This document shows, in pieces, positions 6,932 to 14,460 of a DNA stretch of 33,197 nucleotides. A model generated the notes under the pieces. That model was given only the letters and a program-made list of their open reading frames with translations, did not search any database and had not been told where the DNA came from. This DNA comes from a virus. Numbering within the stretch: the first letter of the stretch is position 1; every line of letters starts with the position of its first letter. The stretch is taken from IMG/VR virus record IMGVR_UViG_3300044619_000646, positions 1 to 33,197 of that record; one strand, 5' to 3'. The position numbers were made by a program, and so were the translations under genes.

Positions 6932-7288
6932 ATGAAGCGGATTCCCCTCATTGTGATCCTCCTTTGTCTCCTGGCCACCAAGGTGGAGGCCAAGCCCCGG
7001 AAGCAGACCGGGGTGGCTTCCAAGGTGGTTTCCTGCACGGACGGCCAGTGCCGGATTCTCCCCCAGTGGAATACCTCCACGGCCCAAGGGGTGGCTGAAA
7101 TCATGGCCTCCCGTGGGGTCATGGCTCACCTCGGCGGCAACTCGGGCTACGAGGGTGTCGGCATGGGCTCGACCCCCGAGCAGGCCCTGAACAACTGCTG
7201 CTATTCCCGCTCTGGGATGCAGGTGACCGACCAGGGTGTGGCCCGTGGCCGAGACGGCCGCTGGTACGCCTGTAAGAGGTATCACTGA
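6932..7288 (+). CDS. Secreted Cys-rich protein, degenerate CAP-like
   Basis: A 118-residue protein with a signal peptide (Lys2-Arg3, hydrophobic 4-15, likely VEA|K cleavage after residue 20). The mature part has five cysteines (35, 40, 89, 90, 114), consistent with disulfides. Its core reads like a shrunken CAP domain: an Ala/Met helix 'AEIMASRG' (54-61), His66, then 'GYEGVGMGSTPEQAL' (72-86) where CAP proteins have 'GYGENVAYG...P.EV', and a final 'RWYACKRY' strand in place of the CAP 'W-T-Q-V' strand. The CAP His-Arg motif is replaced by the Cys89-Cys90 region. GGAGG lies 6 bases before the ATG. Its stop shares a base with the portal start (TGATG), so it is expressed with the portal. The homology is my reading by eye, not a search result. 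Confidence 0.7.
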   Translation: MKRIPLIVILLCLLATKVEAKPRKQTGVASKVVSCTDGQCRILPQWNTSTAQGVAEIMASRGVMAHLGGNSGYEGVGMGSTPEQALNNCCYSRSGMQVTDQGVARGRDGRWYACKRYH

Positions 7289-9402
7289 TGGATGAACTGA
7301 CCAATCCCGAACTGCCGGTTGATGGCTCCGAAGCCGGGCTTCCTCCACTTCCTGAGGACACGACCTCCCAGAAGAAGATGGAGGACGCCCTTCGGTCCAT
7401 CGCCTCGTCTTGGCTCTCCAAGATCAGTCAAGCCGAGAAGCACAAGCGGCCGTTCACCGAGGACGCCAGGGAGTGCATGAACTTCTTTGACGGCCACGGG
7501 GATTGGTTCTGGAAGCCAACGAAGGGGGGCGAGGCACCTGTCTCCAAGATCGCCCCGCCCTCCTTCAGGTTCTGCATCAACAAGGCGTTCGAGGCGGTCA
7601 AACTCTTTGGTTCAGTCATTTACGCCCGAAATCCAGTTCGGACGGTGACTCCCAAGACGTTCCCGGTGATCCCGCCCACGGCCCTCGGCATTGACCCCAA
7701 TGCCCCGCCCCAGGTGGACCCCATGACCGGGCAGCCCATGGCTGACCCCCGCATCCAGCAGTTCATGCAGATGTCCCAGCAGGTGGGCATGATCGAGGAG
7801 ATGCGTCGGACGGTCTCCTCCATGATCGAGTCCTACCTGAACTACACCCCGGTCGAGTTGAACCTGAAGGAACACTCTCGCCGGGTGGTGGACGAGGGGA
7901 TCATCAAGGGCATGGGGGTCTGGTGGACGGAGTTGGTGGAACTTCCTGGGGTAGAGGGTGGGCCTCCGGTCGGGATCGTGGGCTCGTTTGCCGACTCGGT
8001 GGACAACCTCCTCATGGACCCGGACGCCGAAGAGCAGGAGGACATCCTGTGGTGTGCCCGGCGTTGCGTTCACCCGATTGACGAGGTGGCCCGCAAGTAC
8101 GGCCTGAACCGCGAGGACCTCAAGGGCCATCTGGAAAGCCATGTCGCCCGCTCCCAGGAAGAAGACCGGGAGTACAAGCACAAGAAGCGGAACGGCAAGA
8201 CCAATGACCTAATCGTCTACTGGAAGATTTACAGCAAGACGGGATTTGGTCATACGCTCAAGGGAGCCCCCAAAGAGTTCGCCGGGATGTTCGATGCCCT
8301 GGGTCAGAACTGCTACATCGTGGTGGCAGAGGGTGTGGACTACCCCTTGAACTGCCCCAAGGAGATCGCCCTGGAGCCGCCAGACGAGTCTGGTCTCCCC
8401 AACGCCCTGTTCACCCAGACCCGTTGGCCGATCCCCTTCTACGCCGACATCACCGGCTGGCCCTGGACCCCGTGCCAGTTCCACCGCAAGCCCGGGTACA
8501 TCTGGCCGATCAGCCATTTGAAGCCGGGCCTGGCGGAATTGAAGTTCTTGAATTGGGCCATGTCTTTCCTGGCAGGCCGCCTCATGGTGTCCTGCAAGAC
8601 CATGGTCGGCGTGGCCAAGGCCGCTGGGGATGACATCAAGGACCAGATTCTCAAGCACGAAGAAAACGGGTTCTCCCTGCTGGAACTCTCCGAGACCCTC
8701 GGCCGGTCGGTGGATGACATCGTGTCGGTGTTCCAGATGCCGCAGGTGACGCCTGAAATATGGCAAATCATGCAAGCGGTTATGGATATGTTCGACAAGA
8801 GAGTCGGACTTACAGAACTCGCATATGGCATGACCCGCAATCAGTTTCGTAGTGCTGCGGAGGCGCAGGTCAAGTCAGAGCAGATTTCCGTAAGACCTGA
8901 TGACATGGCCAATGCCTTGGAAGATGCCATGTCCATGTTGGCAAGGAAAGAAGCCCTGGCCGCCCGCTGGCTCCTCAACCCCGAGGACATTGCCCCGGTC
9001 TTGGGTCCGCTGGGTGCCATGGTCTGGGAACAGATGATCCAGAACTTGGACATCAACGCTCTGGCCCGGGAGTACGACTACCGGATCGAGGCTGGCAGTG
9101 CCCGGAAGCCGAACAAGGCCAGCCGGGTCGAGCAGATGCAGATGGCCGTCCAGACCCTTGGGCCGGTCCTCCAGGGCCTCATCCCCATGGGAACCGTGGA
9201 GCCGTTCAACGCTCTGGTTGCCGAGTGGGCCAAGTCTCTCGACATCGACGCCAGTCAGTTCATGGTGCCCAAGCCCCCGCCGCCGCCTCCTGTGCCGCCC
9301 ACCGCCCCTCCTCCAGGCGAAGGCGGGTCTCCATCCGGTGATGGCGGCGGCGGGGTGCAGCCCGAGCAGCCACCTCAGGTTCCCCAGGAGTTGAGTCCAT
9401 GA
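7288..9402 (+). CDS. Portal protein
   Basis: A 704-residue protein that should form the dodecameric ring at one capsid vertex, through which DNA enters and leaves and to which the neck attaches. Visible features are an aromatic N-terminal helix ('ARECMNFFDGHGDWFW', about 60-75) and a 'RFCINKAFEAVKLFGSVIYARNP' segment near 93-115. An Asp-Pro-Asp-Ala element with a following 'EVARKYGL' helix (about 250-275) is typical of podovirus-type portals. A long helical stem follows, with 'GLTELAYGMTRNQFRSAAEA' near 510-530 and a Pro-rich then Gly-rich tail (about 655-695). The length is in the range of large podoviral portals. It overlaps the upstream secreted-protein gene by one base and the next gene by four (ATGA). 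Codons around nucleotides 8745-8950 are more A/T-ending than elsewhere. Confidence 0.9.
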   Translation: MDELTNPELPVDGSEAGLPPLPEDTTSQKKMEDALRSIASSWLSKISQAEKHKRPFTEDARECMNFFDGHGDWFWKPTKGGEAPVSKIAPPSFRFCINKAFEAVKLFGSVIYARNPVRTVTPKTFPVIPPTALGIDPNAPPQVDPMTGQPMADPRIQQFMQMSQQVGMIEEMRRTVSSMIESYLNYTPVELNLKEHSRRVVDEGIIKGMGVWWTELVELPGVEGGPPVGIVGSFADSVDNLLMDPDAEEQEDILWCARRCVHPIDEVARKYGLNREDLKGHLESHVARSQEEDREYKHKKRNGKTNDLIVYWKIYSKTGFGHTLKGAPKEFAGMFDALGQNCYIVVAEGVDYPLNCPKEIALEPPDESGLPNALFTQTRWPIPFYADITGWPWTPCQFHRKPGYIWPISHLKPGLAELKFLNWAMSFLAGRLMVSCKTMVGVAKAAGDDIKDQILKHEENGFSLLELSETLGRSVDDIVSVFQMPQVTPEIWQIMQAVMDMFDKRVGLTELAYGMTRNQFRSAAEAQVKSEQISVRPDDMANALEDAMSMLARKEALAARWLLNPEDIAPVLGPLGAMVWEQMIQNLDINALAREYDYRIEAGSARKPNKASRVEQMQMAVQTLGPVLQGLIPMGTVEPFNALVAEWAKSLDIDASQFMVPKPPPPPPVPPTAPPPGEGGSPSGDGGGGVQPEQPPQVPQELSP

Positions 9403-9947
9403 TCCGGCCCTTCATGCCGCCCGAGATTGCGAACGCCGCCCCCGAGGTCCAGCACCACTACCTGAAGATGATCGCTGACGGGCAGACCGAACGGTTCGCG
9501 GTCATGTGTTCTCTCCAGCAGCCGCCTGGCACCCGTGGCACCGACCGGGCCTTCCAGCAGGGCAGGCTGGACGGAAACTGGCTCGATGACCTGCCGAAGC
9601 ACCAGGCTCGAAGGATAGTCCGCGAAGCCAAGGCGGCAGGCATAGACATCACGGGCAAGCAGTACATGAGCGGCTTGGCCAATAAGTTGGGCCACTGCGA
9701 CCCCAAGGCATGGGTCAGCGACGTTGGTGACATCCGGCGGGTGGCCAAAGAGCGGAACCTGCAAGTTCGGGGCATCGTGGACATTGATGCCCGGGAGGAG
9801 GAGCCCGTTCGGGTAGACCTGAATCCCAGGATCGCCAAGGAACTGGCCAAGAAAGAGATCGCCAAGAACCCGTCGCTGTCCCTGAAAGACGCAATCGCAA
9901 AGGTCAAGCAGCGTCATGTGCCCCACGGAAAGAAGAGGCGGACATAA
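9399..9947 (+). CDS. Unknown protein between portal and fibre genes
   Basis: A 182-residue soluble protein overlapping the portal stop by four bases (ATGA). It begins with 'MIRPFMPPEIANAAPEVQ' and has a helical core with 'TDRAFQQGRL' (about 48-57), 'KQYMSGLANKLGHCDPKAWV' (about 87-106) and a 'DIRRVAKERNLQVRG' segment. The C-terminal 45 residues are Lys/Arg-rich and helical, ending in 'HGKKRRT', so nucleic-acid or acidic-surface contact is plausible. It is the last gene before the fibre block and is translationally coupled to the portal, which suggests a head or neck role rather than a fibre role. I do not recognise the family. Confidence 0.7.
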   Translation: MIRPFMPPEIANAAPEVQHHYLKMIADGQTERFAVMCSLQQPPGTRGTDRAFQQGRLDGNWLDDLPKHQARRIVREAKAAGIDITGKQYMSGLANKLGHCDPKAWVSDVGDIRRVAKERNLQVRGIVDIDAREEEPVRVDLNPRIAKELAKKEIAKNPSLSLKDAIAKVKQRHVPHGKKRRT

Positions 9948-9965
9948 AAAGGGCGAGGCACCTCA

Positions 9966-11018
9966 ATGTCGCTCGTCCCACCCAGCCATCGTGAAGGCAA
10001 GGTCCGCAATGTCGCGGACTCCTACGAGAAAATCTCCCAGCGGATCAAGGTCCGTCAGGACTCGGCTGACAACTGGACGAAGAACGACCCCGTCCTAGAA
10101 GCCGGTGAGTTTGGGTACGAACTCGGGTATCCCAACGGGAAACTCAAGATCGGCACCGGCAGCACCCGCTGGACGGAACTGCCTTATCTCATGGCCAGGG
10201 GTCCCGCTGGGGCTCCGGGCCCTGCTGGCCCTCCTGGCAAGGGCATCCAGATCAAGGGCGTGGCTGACGTTTGGCCGCCCGCCGTGGCTCCCGAGCCCGG
10301 TGACCTCTGGATCATGGGCGACCCGCTGCCCCCAGGTGCCCCGGCCGATGCCGAGATCGGTGACGGCTACGTCTGGACCGGAACCAAGTGGACCCCGACA
10401 GGCCCCATTCGTGGGCCGGAGGGTGTGCCAGGTCAGTCCGTGCTGGTCTTCACCTCGCCCACGGCCCCCACGGCTACCAATACGGGTGACCTGTGGATCG
10501 AGCCCGGCCTGCCTGGTGAAGCCACCCTCTCCATCTGGGACGGCACAGACTGGCTCACCATCTCCAGTGGCGAGACCCATGGGCATATCGTCTCCACCGT
10601 TGAGCCTGTAGGGACCTTCAAGGAAGGCGACCTCTGGATTGACCCCACGGGTACGCCTCCCGAGATCATCTACAGCAACACCAACCCCCCGGTGTCCATC
10701 GACACTCCTGCCGCCGAGTCGGGCGGCGAGCCGCTGGGGGTCGTGGGCGGGGTGTACATCGAGCCTGACGTACTGGGCGGGGTTCCCGTCGTGGTGGCGG
10801 GCAAGCGGTACTTGATGCCCCTGATCGCCGCCCCGGCCGGACTGGACACCCGCACTCCCCTGTTCTCGTTTGCTGACGAGCCGGTACGCCAGCAGTTGGA
10901 TGGCGGCTGGCTTGGCTTCGATGACACGGGCATGAACTACTACCAGCCCGAGGTTGTCGGCGGTGTTCCCGTGGTGATTGCCGGTAAGCGTTACCTCCTT
11001 CCGATCATGGCAGAGTGA
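9966..11018 (+). CDS. Tail fibre: Mtd-N-like base plus collagen segment
   Basis: A 350-residue modular fibre protein. Residues about 26-75 match the pattern of the major-tropism-determinant N-terminal domain ('DSADNWTKNDPVLEAGEFGY' ... 'KIGTGSTRWTELPY'), which anchors fibres to the tail. A short collagen-like stretch follows (79-93), then a 60-residue WPP...GDP module (94-156) repeated in two later genes. Two 'GDLWI' strand motifs come next (174-178 and 221-225). The C-terminus carries two copies of a 19-residue element ('GGVPVVVAGKRYL' at 271 and 332), the second forming the protein end. An A-rich leader with AGGGCGAGG precedes the ATG. It is the first of seven genes transcribed in series that supply the fibre apparatus. 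Receptor-binding is inferred for the family, not shown. Confidence 0.8.
   Translation: MSLVPPSHREGKVRNVADSYEKISQRIKVRQDSADNWTKNDPVLEAGEFGYELGYPNGKLKIGTGSTRWTELPYLMARGPAGAPGPAGPPGKGIQIKGVADVWPPAVAPEPGDLWIMGDPLPPGAPADAEIGDGYVWTGTKWTPTGPIRGPEGVPGQSVLVFTSPTAPTATNTGDLWIEPGLPGEATLSIWDGTDWLTISSGETHGHIVSTVEPVGTFKEGDLWIDPTGTPPEIIYSNTNPPVSIDTPAAESGGEPLGVVGGVYIEPDVLGGVPVVVAGKRYLMPLIAAPAGLDTRTPLFSFADEPVRQQLDGGWLGFDDTGMNYYQPEVVGGVPVVIAGKRYLLPIMAE
10245..10433 (+). repeat. WPP/GDP protein module, copy 1
   Basis: Encodes about 63 residues with the frame 'G-V-A-x-x-WPP ... GDLWIMGDP-x-P-x-GAP ... GDG-x-VWTG-x-x-W ... GPIRGP'. Two further copies lie in the fibre genes at 13912-14100 and about 15683-15860. 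The three are clearly paralogous at protein level and are always flanked by collagen-like Gly-X-Y sequence. Confidence 0.8.
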
Positions 11019-11027
11019 GACCCATCC

Positions 11028-11975
11028 ATGCCCGCTCCTGACCGCCCTGGTGACCGCCAGACTATTGTCAAGGTTCTCGATGTCCCCAAGGGCATTGTCG
11101 GCTACTACACCGACCTTGAGATCGACGCTCTGCTTGCTGGCTTGCAGGGTGGGGGTGGTCTTCAGACTGTTGACCTGTCGGCCTATGCCACCACTGCTTA
11201 TGTGGACGGCCAGATCGCCACCGTCTATTCCAAGGCCGAAGTGGATGCTGCCATCAAGGCTGCGGCAGAGCAGGCTGCCATCGACCTCGATGCCGTGCAG
11301 TCCCAGTTGGTGTTTGCCATCGAGGAGACCGGCAAGCAGACGCAGGCCAAGATCGACCTCAAGGCCGACAAGGCAGCCACCTACACCAAGACGGAAGTAG
11401 ACGAGGCCATTGCCAACGCTGCCACCGGGGGCACGGTAGACCTTAACGGCTATGCCAAGACTGAAGACCTGCCTGCGGTCTATGAGCAGGACACCCAGCC
11501 TGCCGCTGGCAAGGACGGCGATCTGTGGCTCTCGACCCCTGTGGCAAAGGCGGCAGAGATTTCCGCTCTCATTGCCGATGCCGACACCAAAGACCTCGAC
11601 GCCCATGTAACCAGACTTGTCCGCTCCCTGATGGCGGGCGGCAAGACTGTCCCGGCAGACCTTCCGTGGACTGCCTGCACAAAGGTCCTTGGGTCGGGCT
11701 TGATCGAAGCCCGCGTCCTGAACGGCATGATCCAACTGCGTGGCGAGTTGGTCTACACCATGACGAGCGTCGGATCGTTCGCCACAGTCCAGCGGCTCCC
11801 TGCGAACTTTCCGAAACCCCCGGCGGATCAGATTGTTGTCGTGTTCGGCATGGAGACTGGCGTGACGTATCGGCGTGTGTTCGCCAAGTTTTCATCTGAC
11901 GGCTCAATCCAGATCGTTGGTGACGGCAAGGTCACCAACACCACATTTACGGGGGCACAGGCTTACGCCTACTAA
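11028..11975 (+). CDS. Tail fibre protein with paralogous tip domain
   Basis: A 315-residue fibre-type protein. The N-terminal part has a Gly-rich hinge near 42-47 and fibre-style repeats built on Tyr-x-K-x-E-V-D ('YSKAEVDA' and 'YTKTEVDEAI'), separated by an Ala-rich helix likely to trimerise as a coiled coil (about 66-125). A 'GDLWLSTP' strand (164-171) precedes a linker. The last 100 residues are a beta-rich tip ('ARVLNGMIQLRGEL', 'LPANFPKPP', final 'TFTGAQAYAY'). It has a counterpart at the C-terminus of the next gene, so the two probably fill equivalent positions on the virion. The preceding stop is 9 bases upstream and the ribosome site is weak, so coupling is likely. Confidence 0.75.
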   Translation: MPAPDRPGDRQTIVKVLDVPKGIVGYYTDLEIDALLAGLQGGGGLQTVDLSAYATTAYVDGQIATVYSKAEVDAAIKAAAEQAAIDLDAVQSQLVFAIEETGKQTQAKIDLKADKAATYTKTEVDEAIANAATGGTVDLNGYAKTEDLPAVYEQDTQPAAGKDGDLWLSTPVAKAAEISALIADADTKDLDAHVTRLVRSLMAGGKTVPADLPWTACTKVLGSGLIEARVLNGMIQLRGELVYTMTSVGSFATVQRLPANFPKPPADQIVVVFGMETGVTYRRVFAKFSSDGSIQIVGDGKVTNTTFTGAQAYAY

Positions 11976-11978
11976 ACC

Positions 11979-13592
11979 ATGAAGACTCTCCACGTTCACA
12001 GCAACGGTCAGTGGGTTGAGGTTGGTGGCTCTGGGGCTGCCGACCTGTCTCAGTACGCCACCATTGAGTACGTTGACGGCAAGGTCACCGCTGCGTCTGG
12101 GGTCATCGAGCATGACGCCGAACTGCCGCAGGTATCGCCGGGCTCGACCCCGCTCCAGATTCTTCAGGCGTGGTCTGGCTACGAGTCGGGAGTCCATGTC
12201 TTCAAGGGCGGCTCCGGTTCGCCCCGAAACATGGTGCTGCTCTCTAAGGCGTCGGTCACCGGCACGACCAACACGCCAAACGGGGAGAAGCCGACCGCTT
12301 CGGAATCCCTGAACGCCACCGTGTTCCTCAACGGCACGGGCTCGACCTACATCCGGATCACAACGACCGCCATCGACGGGGTGCAGGCCACTGCCAGGTC
12401 GGAGATTCTGGCGGCAATGGGCAGCCAGTGGGCCAAGATGGAGAGCCCGAAGGGTGATGTTCCCTTTGGGGCTCCGCAGGTGGCCGATCTGTTTGGTGGT
12501 GCAGTTGCTCCAGACCTGACCGGCCTCGCCTCGCAGGCTGACCTGACCCTCCTGCAAACCCAGATGCAGGCCATCTTCGACTCGATCTATACCCGAGCCG
12601 AATCGGATGACCGCTACGCCAAGAAGCAGGACAACACCCAAGACCTGCTCTCCAAGACGCTGGTGACGCAGGCTATTGGGTTTGGTGACGCCGCCCTGCC
12701 TCCGGTTGCCATTACCTACACCGACACAGGCGAAGGCTACGGTGACCGGCTGGTCTTCACCAAGGGTCTGGTCAATGACTATCTCGTCCTGAAGACCGAC
12801 CTCGACCCGTTCAACGCCCTGCTGCCCCGAATGGAAGCCCTTGAGGGCAAGGCAGCCCCGGTCATTGATTTGGCCCCATACGTCACGCTCGAAACCGCCG
12901 ACACCCGCTACGGCCGGAAGGACGCCCTCGACCTTCTCCGCAATCAAGTCCAGACGATCTTCGACTCGATCTACACGCGGGCTGAAGCGGACTTCCGCTA
13001 CCCCCTCAAGGCTGATGTCTACACGCAGAAGCAGACCGATGACCGCTTCATGCGAATCGACCAAGCGTTCAGCAAGGCTGACTTCGACAACCAGATGGCG
13101 TTGATGCTGTACTCCCGCAAGCAGGTCGATGACAAACTGACCGCGATCAGTCCGCTTGGCTCCCCGACGATCAATGACCCTGCTCTTGCCGAGTTCAAGA
13201 AGTCCGTCCTCGATGAGGTGAAGTTGATGCTCGTCGGTGGCACGAAGATGCCGCCGCCCGACATCGACTGGACGTGGATGGTTCGTATGGATGGGGCGAG
13301 GGAGTCTGTCTCCACCGAGATTCAAGCGCGGATGATCGGTGGCTTCATCGAACTCAAGGGGACTCTGTCGTTTGGTGCGGGCATCGGCGAGTGGGTGCCG
13401 CTGCGACTGCCGCCTCAGTTCCCGCTTGCAGAACTGGAATCGAAGTACCCCCTTGCCATGCGGCTTGTTGGCACGGCTGTCACCTACGGATTCTGCACGA
13501 TTCACCAGAATAATCGTGACATCAAAGTTAGTCCCGGCGCACGATCAAGCGAGGCGACATTCTCTGGCATCCGCTGGAAGGCGGCCTACTGA
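11979..13592 (+). CDS. Long tail fibre protein with repeated shaft
   Basis: A 537-residue fibre-type protein starting 3 bases after the previous stop. The N-terminal beta-rich region holds 'DLSQYATIEYVDGKV' (about 23-37), shared with the upstream gene ('DLSAYATTAYVDGQI'). The shaft contains a duplicated unit around 'IFDSIYTRAE' (about 199-208 and 327-336), each followed by a Arg-Tyr and 'K' heptad-like segment. A further 'YSRKQVDDKL' repeat comes later. The C-terminal tip (about 428-537; 'ARMIGGFIELKGTL', 'LPPQFPLAE', ending 'TFSGIRWKAAY') parallels that of the upstream gene. The pattern suggests a trimeric fibre of the repeated-shaft, globular-tip kind. No enzymatic domain is visible. Confidence 0.75.
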   Translation: MKTLHVHSNGQWVEVGGSGAADLSQYATIEYVDGKVTAASGVIEHDAELPQVSPGSTPLQILQAWSGYESGVHVFKGGSGSPRNMVLLSKASVTGTTNTPNGEKPTASESLNATVFLNGTGSTYIRITTTAIDGVQATARSEILAAMGSQWAKMESPKGDVPFGAPQVADLFGGAVAPDLTGLASQADLTLLQTQMQAIFDSIYTRAESDDRYAKKQDNTQDLLSKTLVTQAIGFGDAALPPVAITYTDTGEGYGDRLVFTKGLVNDYLVLKTDLDPFNALLPRMEALEGKAAPVIDLAPYVTLETADTRYGRKDALDLLRNQVQTIFDSIYTRAEADFRYPLKADVYTQKQTDDRFMRIDQAFSKADFDNQMALMLYSRKQVDDKLTAISPLGSPTINDPALAEFKKSVLDEVKLMLVGGTKMPPPDIDWTWMVRMDGARESVSTEIQARMIGGFIELKGTLSFGAGIGEWVPLRLPPQFPLAELESKYPLAMRLVGTAVTYGFCTIHQNNRDIKVSPGARSSEATFSGIRWKAAY

Positions 13593-13594
13593 CC

Positions 13595-13801
13595 ATGCCA
13601 ACCCTCAAGTATTGGGACAAGACCCGATGGGTAGACATCACCACCACCACCACCAGTGGCGGCGGCGGTGGAACTGTCGGCCCTCAAGGCCCACCCGGCC
13701 CCGCTGGGGCTGATGGACAGGACGGCGAATCCATTGTGGTTGTCGAGCAGGCATCGCAGCCTGCCCAGCCCAAGCCCGGAACTATTTGGTTTCAACCCTA
13801 G
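13595..13801 (+). CDS. Mini collagen-like fibre protein
   Basis: A 68-residue protein starting two bases after the previous stop. It is made of three parts: a 'YWDKTRW' N-terminal motif (6-12), a Thr5-Ser-Gly5 linker (17-27) and a collagen-like tract (about 30-45). It ends with 'SIVVVEQASQP' and 'PGTIWFQP'. Its two ends match those of the next gene, whose extra modules are missing here. Gly-X-Y tracts form triple helices in phage fibres. The role may be a spacer or a connecting collar, which is inference. The DNA for the Thr tract contains a short CAC/CCA microsatellite, and the Gly tract a GGC one. Confidence 0.7.
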   Translation: MPTLKYWDKTRWVDITTTTTSGGGGGTVGPQGPPGPAGADGQDGESIVVVEQASQPAQPKPGTIWFQP

Positions 13802-13815
13802 AGAAGGAGATAGCG

Positions 13816-14448
13816 ATGGCGAAGTCGGCAAACATCTGGACGGGATCGGAGTGGGTTTCCCTGATTGGCCCCGAGGGCCCTAAGGGCGATCCCGGCAAGG
13901 ACGGTTCGGGCGTCACCATTCAGGGCACGGCCACGACTTGGCCCCCTTCGGCTACTCCCGGTGCCGGTGATATGTACCTGCTGGGTGACCCGGTTCCGGC
14001 TGGTGCCCCGGTCGGCTCCAGCCCCGGCGACGGCGTGGTGTGGACGGGCTCTTCCTGGGTGAACGTCGGTGCCATTCGTGGCCCGCAGGGTGCCCCCGGT
14101 GCGGACGGTGCTGACGGTGCCCCCGGTATCGACGGCCAGAACGGTGCTGATGGTTCTGCGGCCAGTGTGGCTGTCGGAACTGTGACGGCCCTGCCTGCCG
14201 GTTCGACTCCCATCGTCACCAACAGCGGCACGGCCCTTGCGGCGGTGCTGAACTTCTCTATCCCTGCCGGTGCTGCCGGTTCTGATGGAGCGGACGGGGC
14301 CGATGGTGCCAAGGGCGACAAGGGAGACAAGGGCGATCAAGGAACCGCTGGAGCCGATGGCGTTGATGGAAACTCCATCGAGGTCTTCGTTCAGGCCAGT
14401 GAGCCGACCCCGGCTCGCCCCGGTGCCCTCTGGATCGACAACACCTGA
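13816..14448 (+). CDS. Collagen-like tail fibre protein
   Basis: A 210-residue protein. The start is set by AGAAGGAGA before ATG 13816; the frame is open further upstream, but those codons overlap the previous gene. Order of parts: 'IWTGSEWVSL' (7-16), short collagen tract (18-30), the WPP/GDP module (33-95), a second Gly-Ala-Asp-rich collagen tract (96-114), and an 'IGSVT'-type module ('VAVGTVTALPAGS' to 'LNFSIP', 117-150). A third collagen tract contains two 'KGDKGDKGDQG'-like units, followed by the 'SIEVFVQASEP'/'PGALWI' end. It is a fibre or spacer protein, probably trimeric. Its ends are shared with the 68-residue gene upstream and its beginning with the gene downstream, which points to expansion by module insertion. 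Confidence 0.8.
   Translation: MAKSANIWTGSEWVSLIGPEGPKGDPGKDGSGVTIQGTATTWPPSATPGAGDMYLLGDPVPAGAPVGSSPGDGVVWTGSSWVNVGAIRGPQGAPGADGADGAPGIDGQNGADGSAASVAVGTVTALPAGSTPIVTNSGTALAAVLNFSIPAGAAGSDGADGADGAKGDKGDKGDQGTAGADGVDGNSIEVFVQASEPTPARPGALWIDNT
13912..14100 (+). repeat. WPP/GDP protein module, copy 2
   Basis: Second of three copies. It encodes 63 residues with 'TATTWPPS', 'GDMYLLGDPVPAGAP', 'GDGVVWTGSSW' and 'GAIRGPQGAPG', and keeps all the anchor residues of copy 1 with many different residues between them. Confidence 0.8.
14164..14265 (+). repeat. IGSVT-NFVIP protein module, copy 1
   Basis: Encodes a 34-residue unit ('SVAVGTVTALPAGS' ... 'AVLNFSIP') that immediately precedes a collagen tract. 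Three related units lie in the large fibre gene downstream (15509-15601, 15950-16051, 16067-16159). Such units adjoin collagen tracts in many phage fibres, where they probably seed the triple helix. Confidence 0.7.
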
Positions 14449-14460
14449 TCGGAGTCAGAG

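Noticed and set aside
10095-13505. Two very long reverse-strand open frames (about 546 and 533 codons) opposite the fibre genes
   Set aside because: They mirror + strand genes with strong G/C third-position bias, which makes antisense stops rare. They have no ribosome sites and cover clear collagen and fibre-tip coding sequence.
13634-13656. A CAT(CAC)5 run that would read as a six-histidine tag
   Set aside because: In the frame of the 68-residue gene it encodes Ile-Thr5 before Ser-Gly5. It is a natural low-complexity linker and no cloning-vector sequence is nearby.
13786-13815. An earlier start for the collagen-like gene at 13816
   Set aside because: The extra codons overlap the end of the preceding gene, while AGAAGGAGA is spaced correctly for ATG 13816. 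The MAKS start is shared with the gene at 14461.
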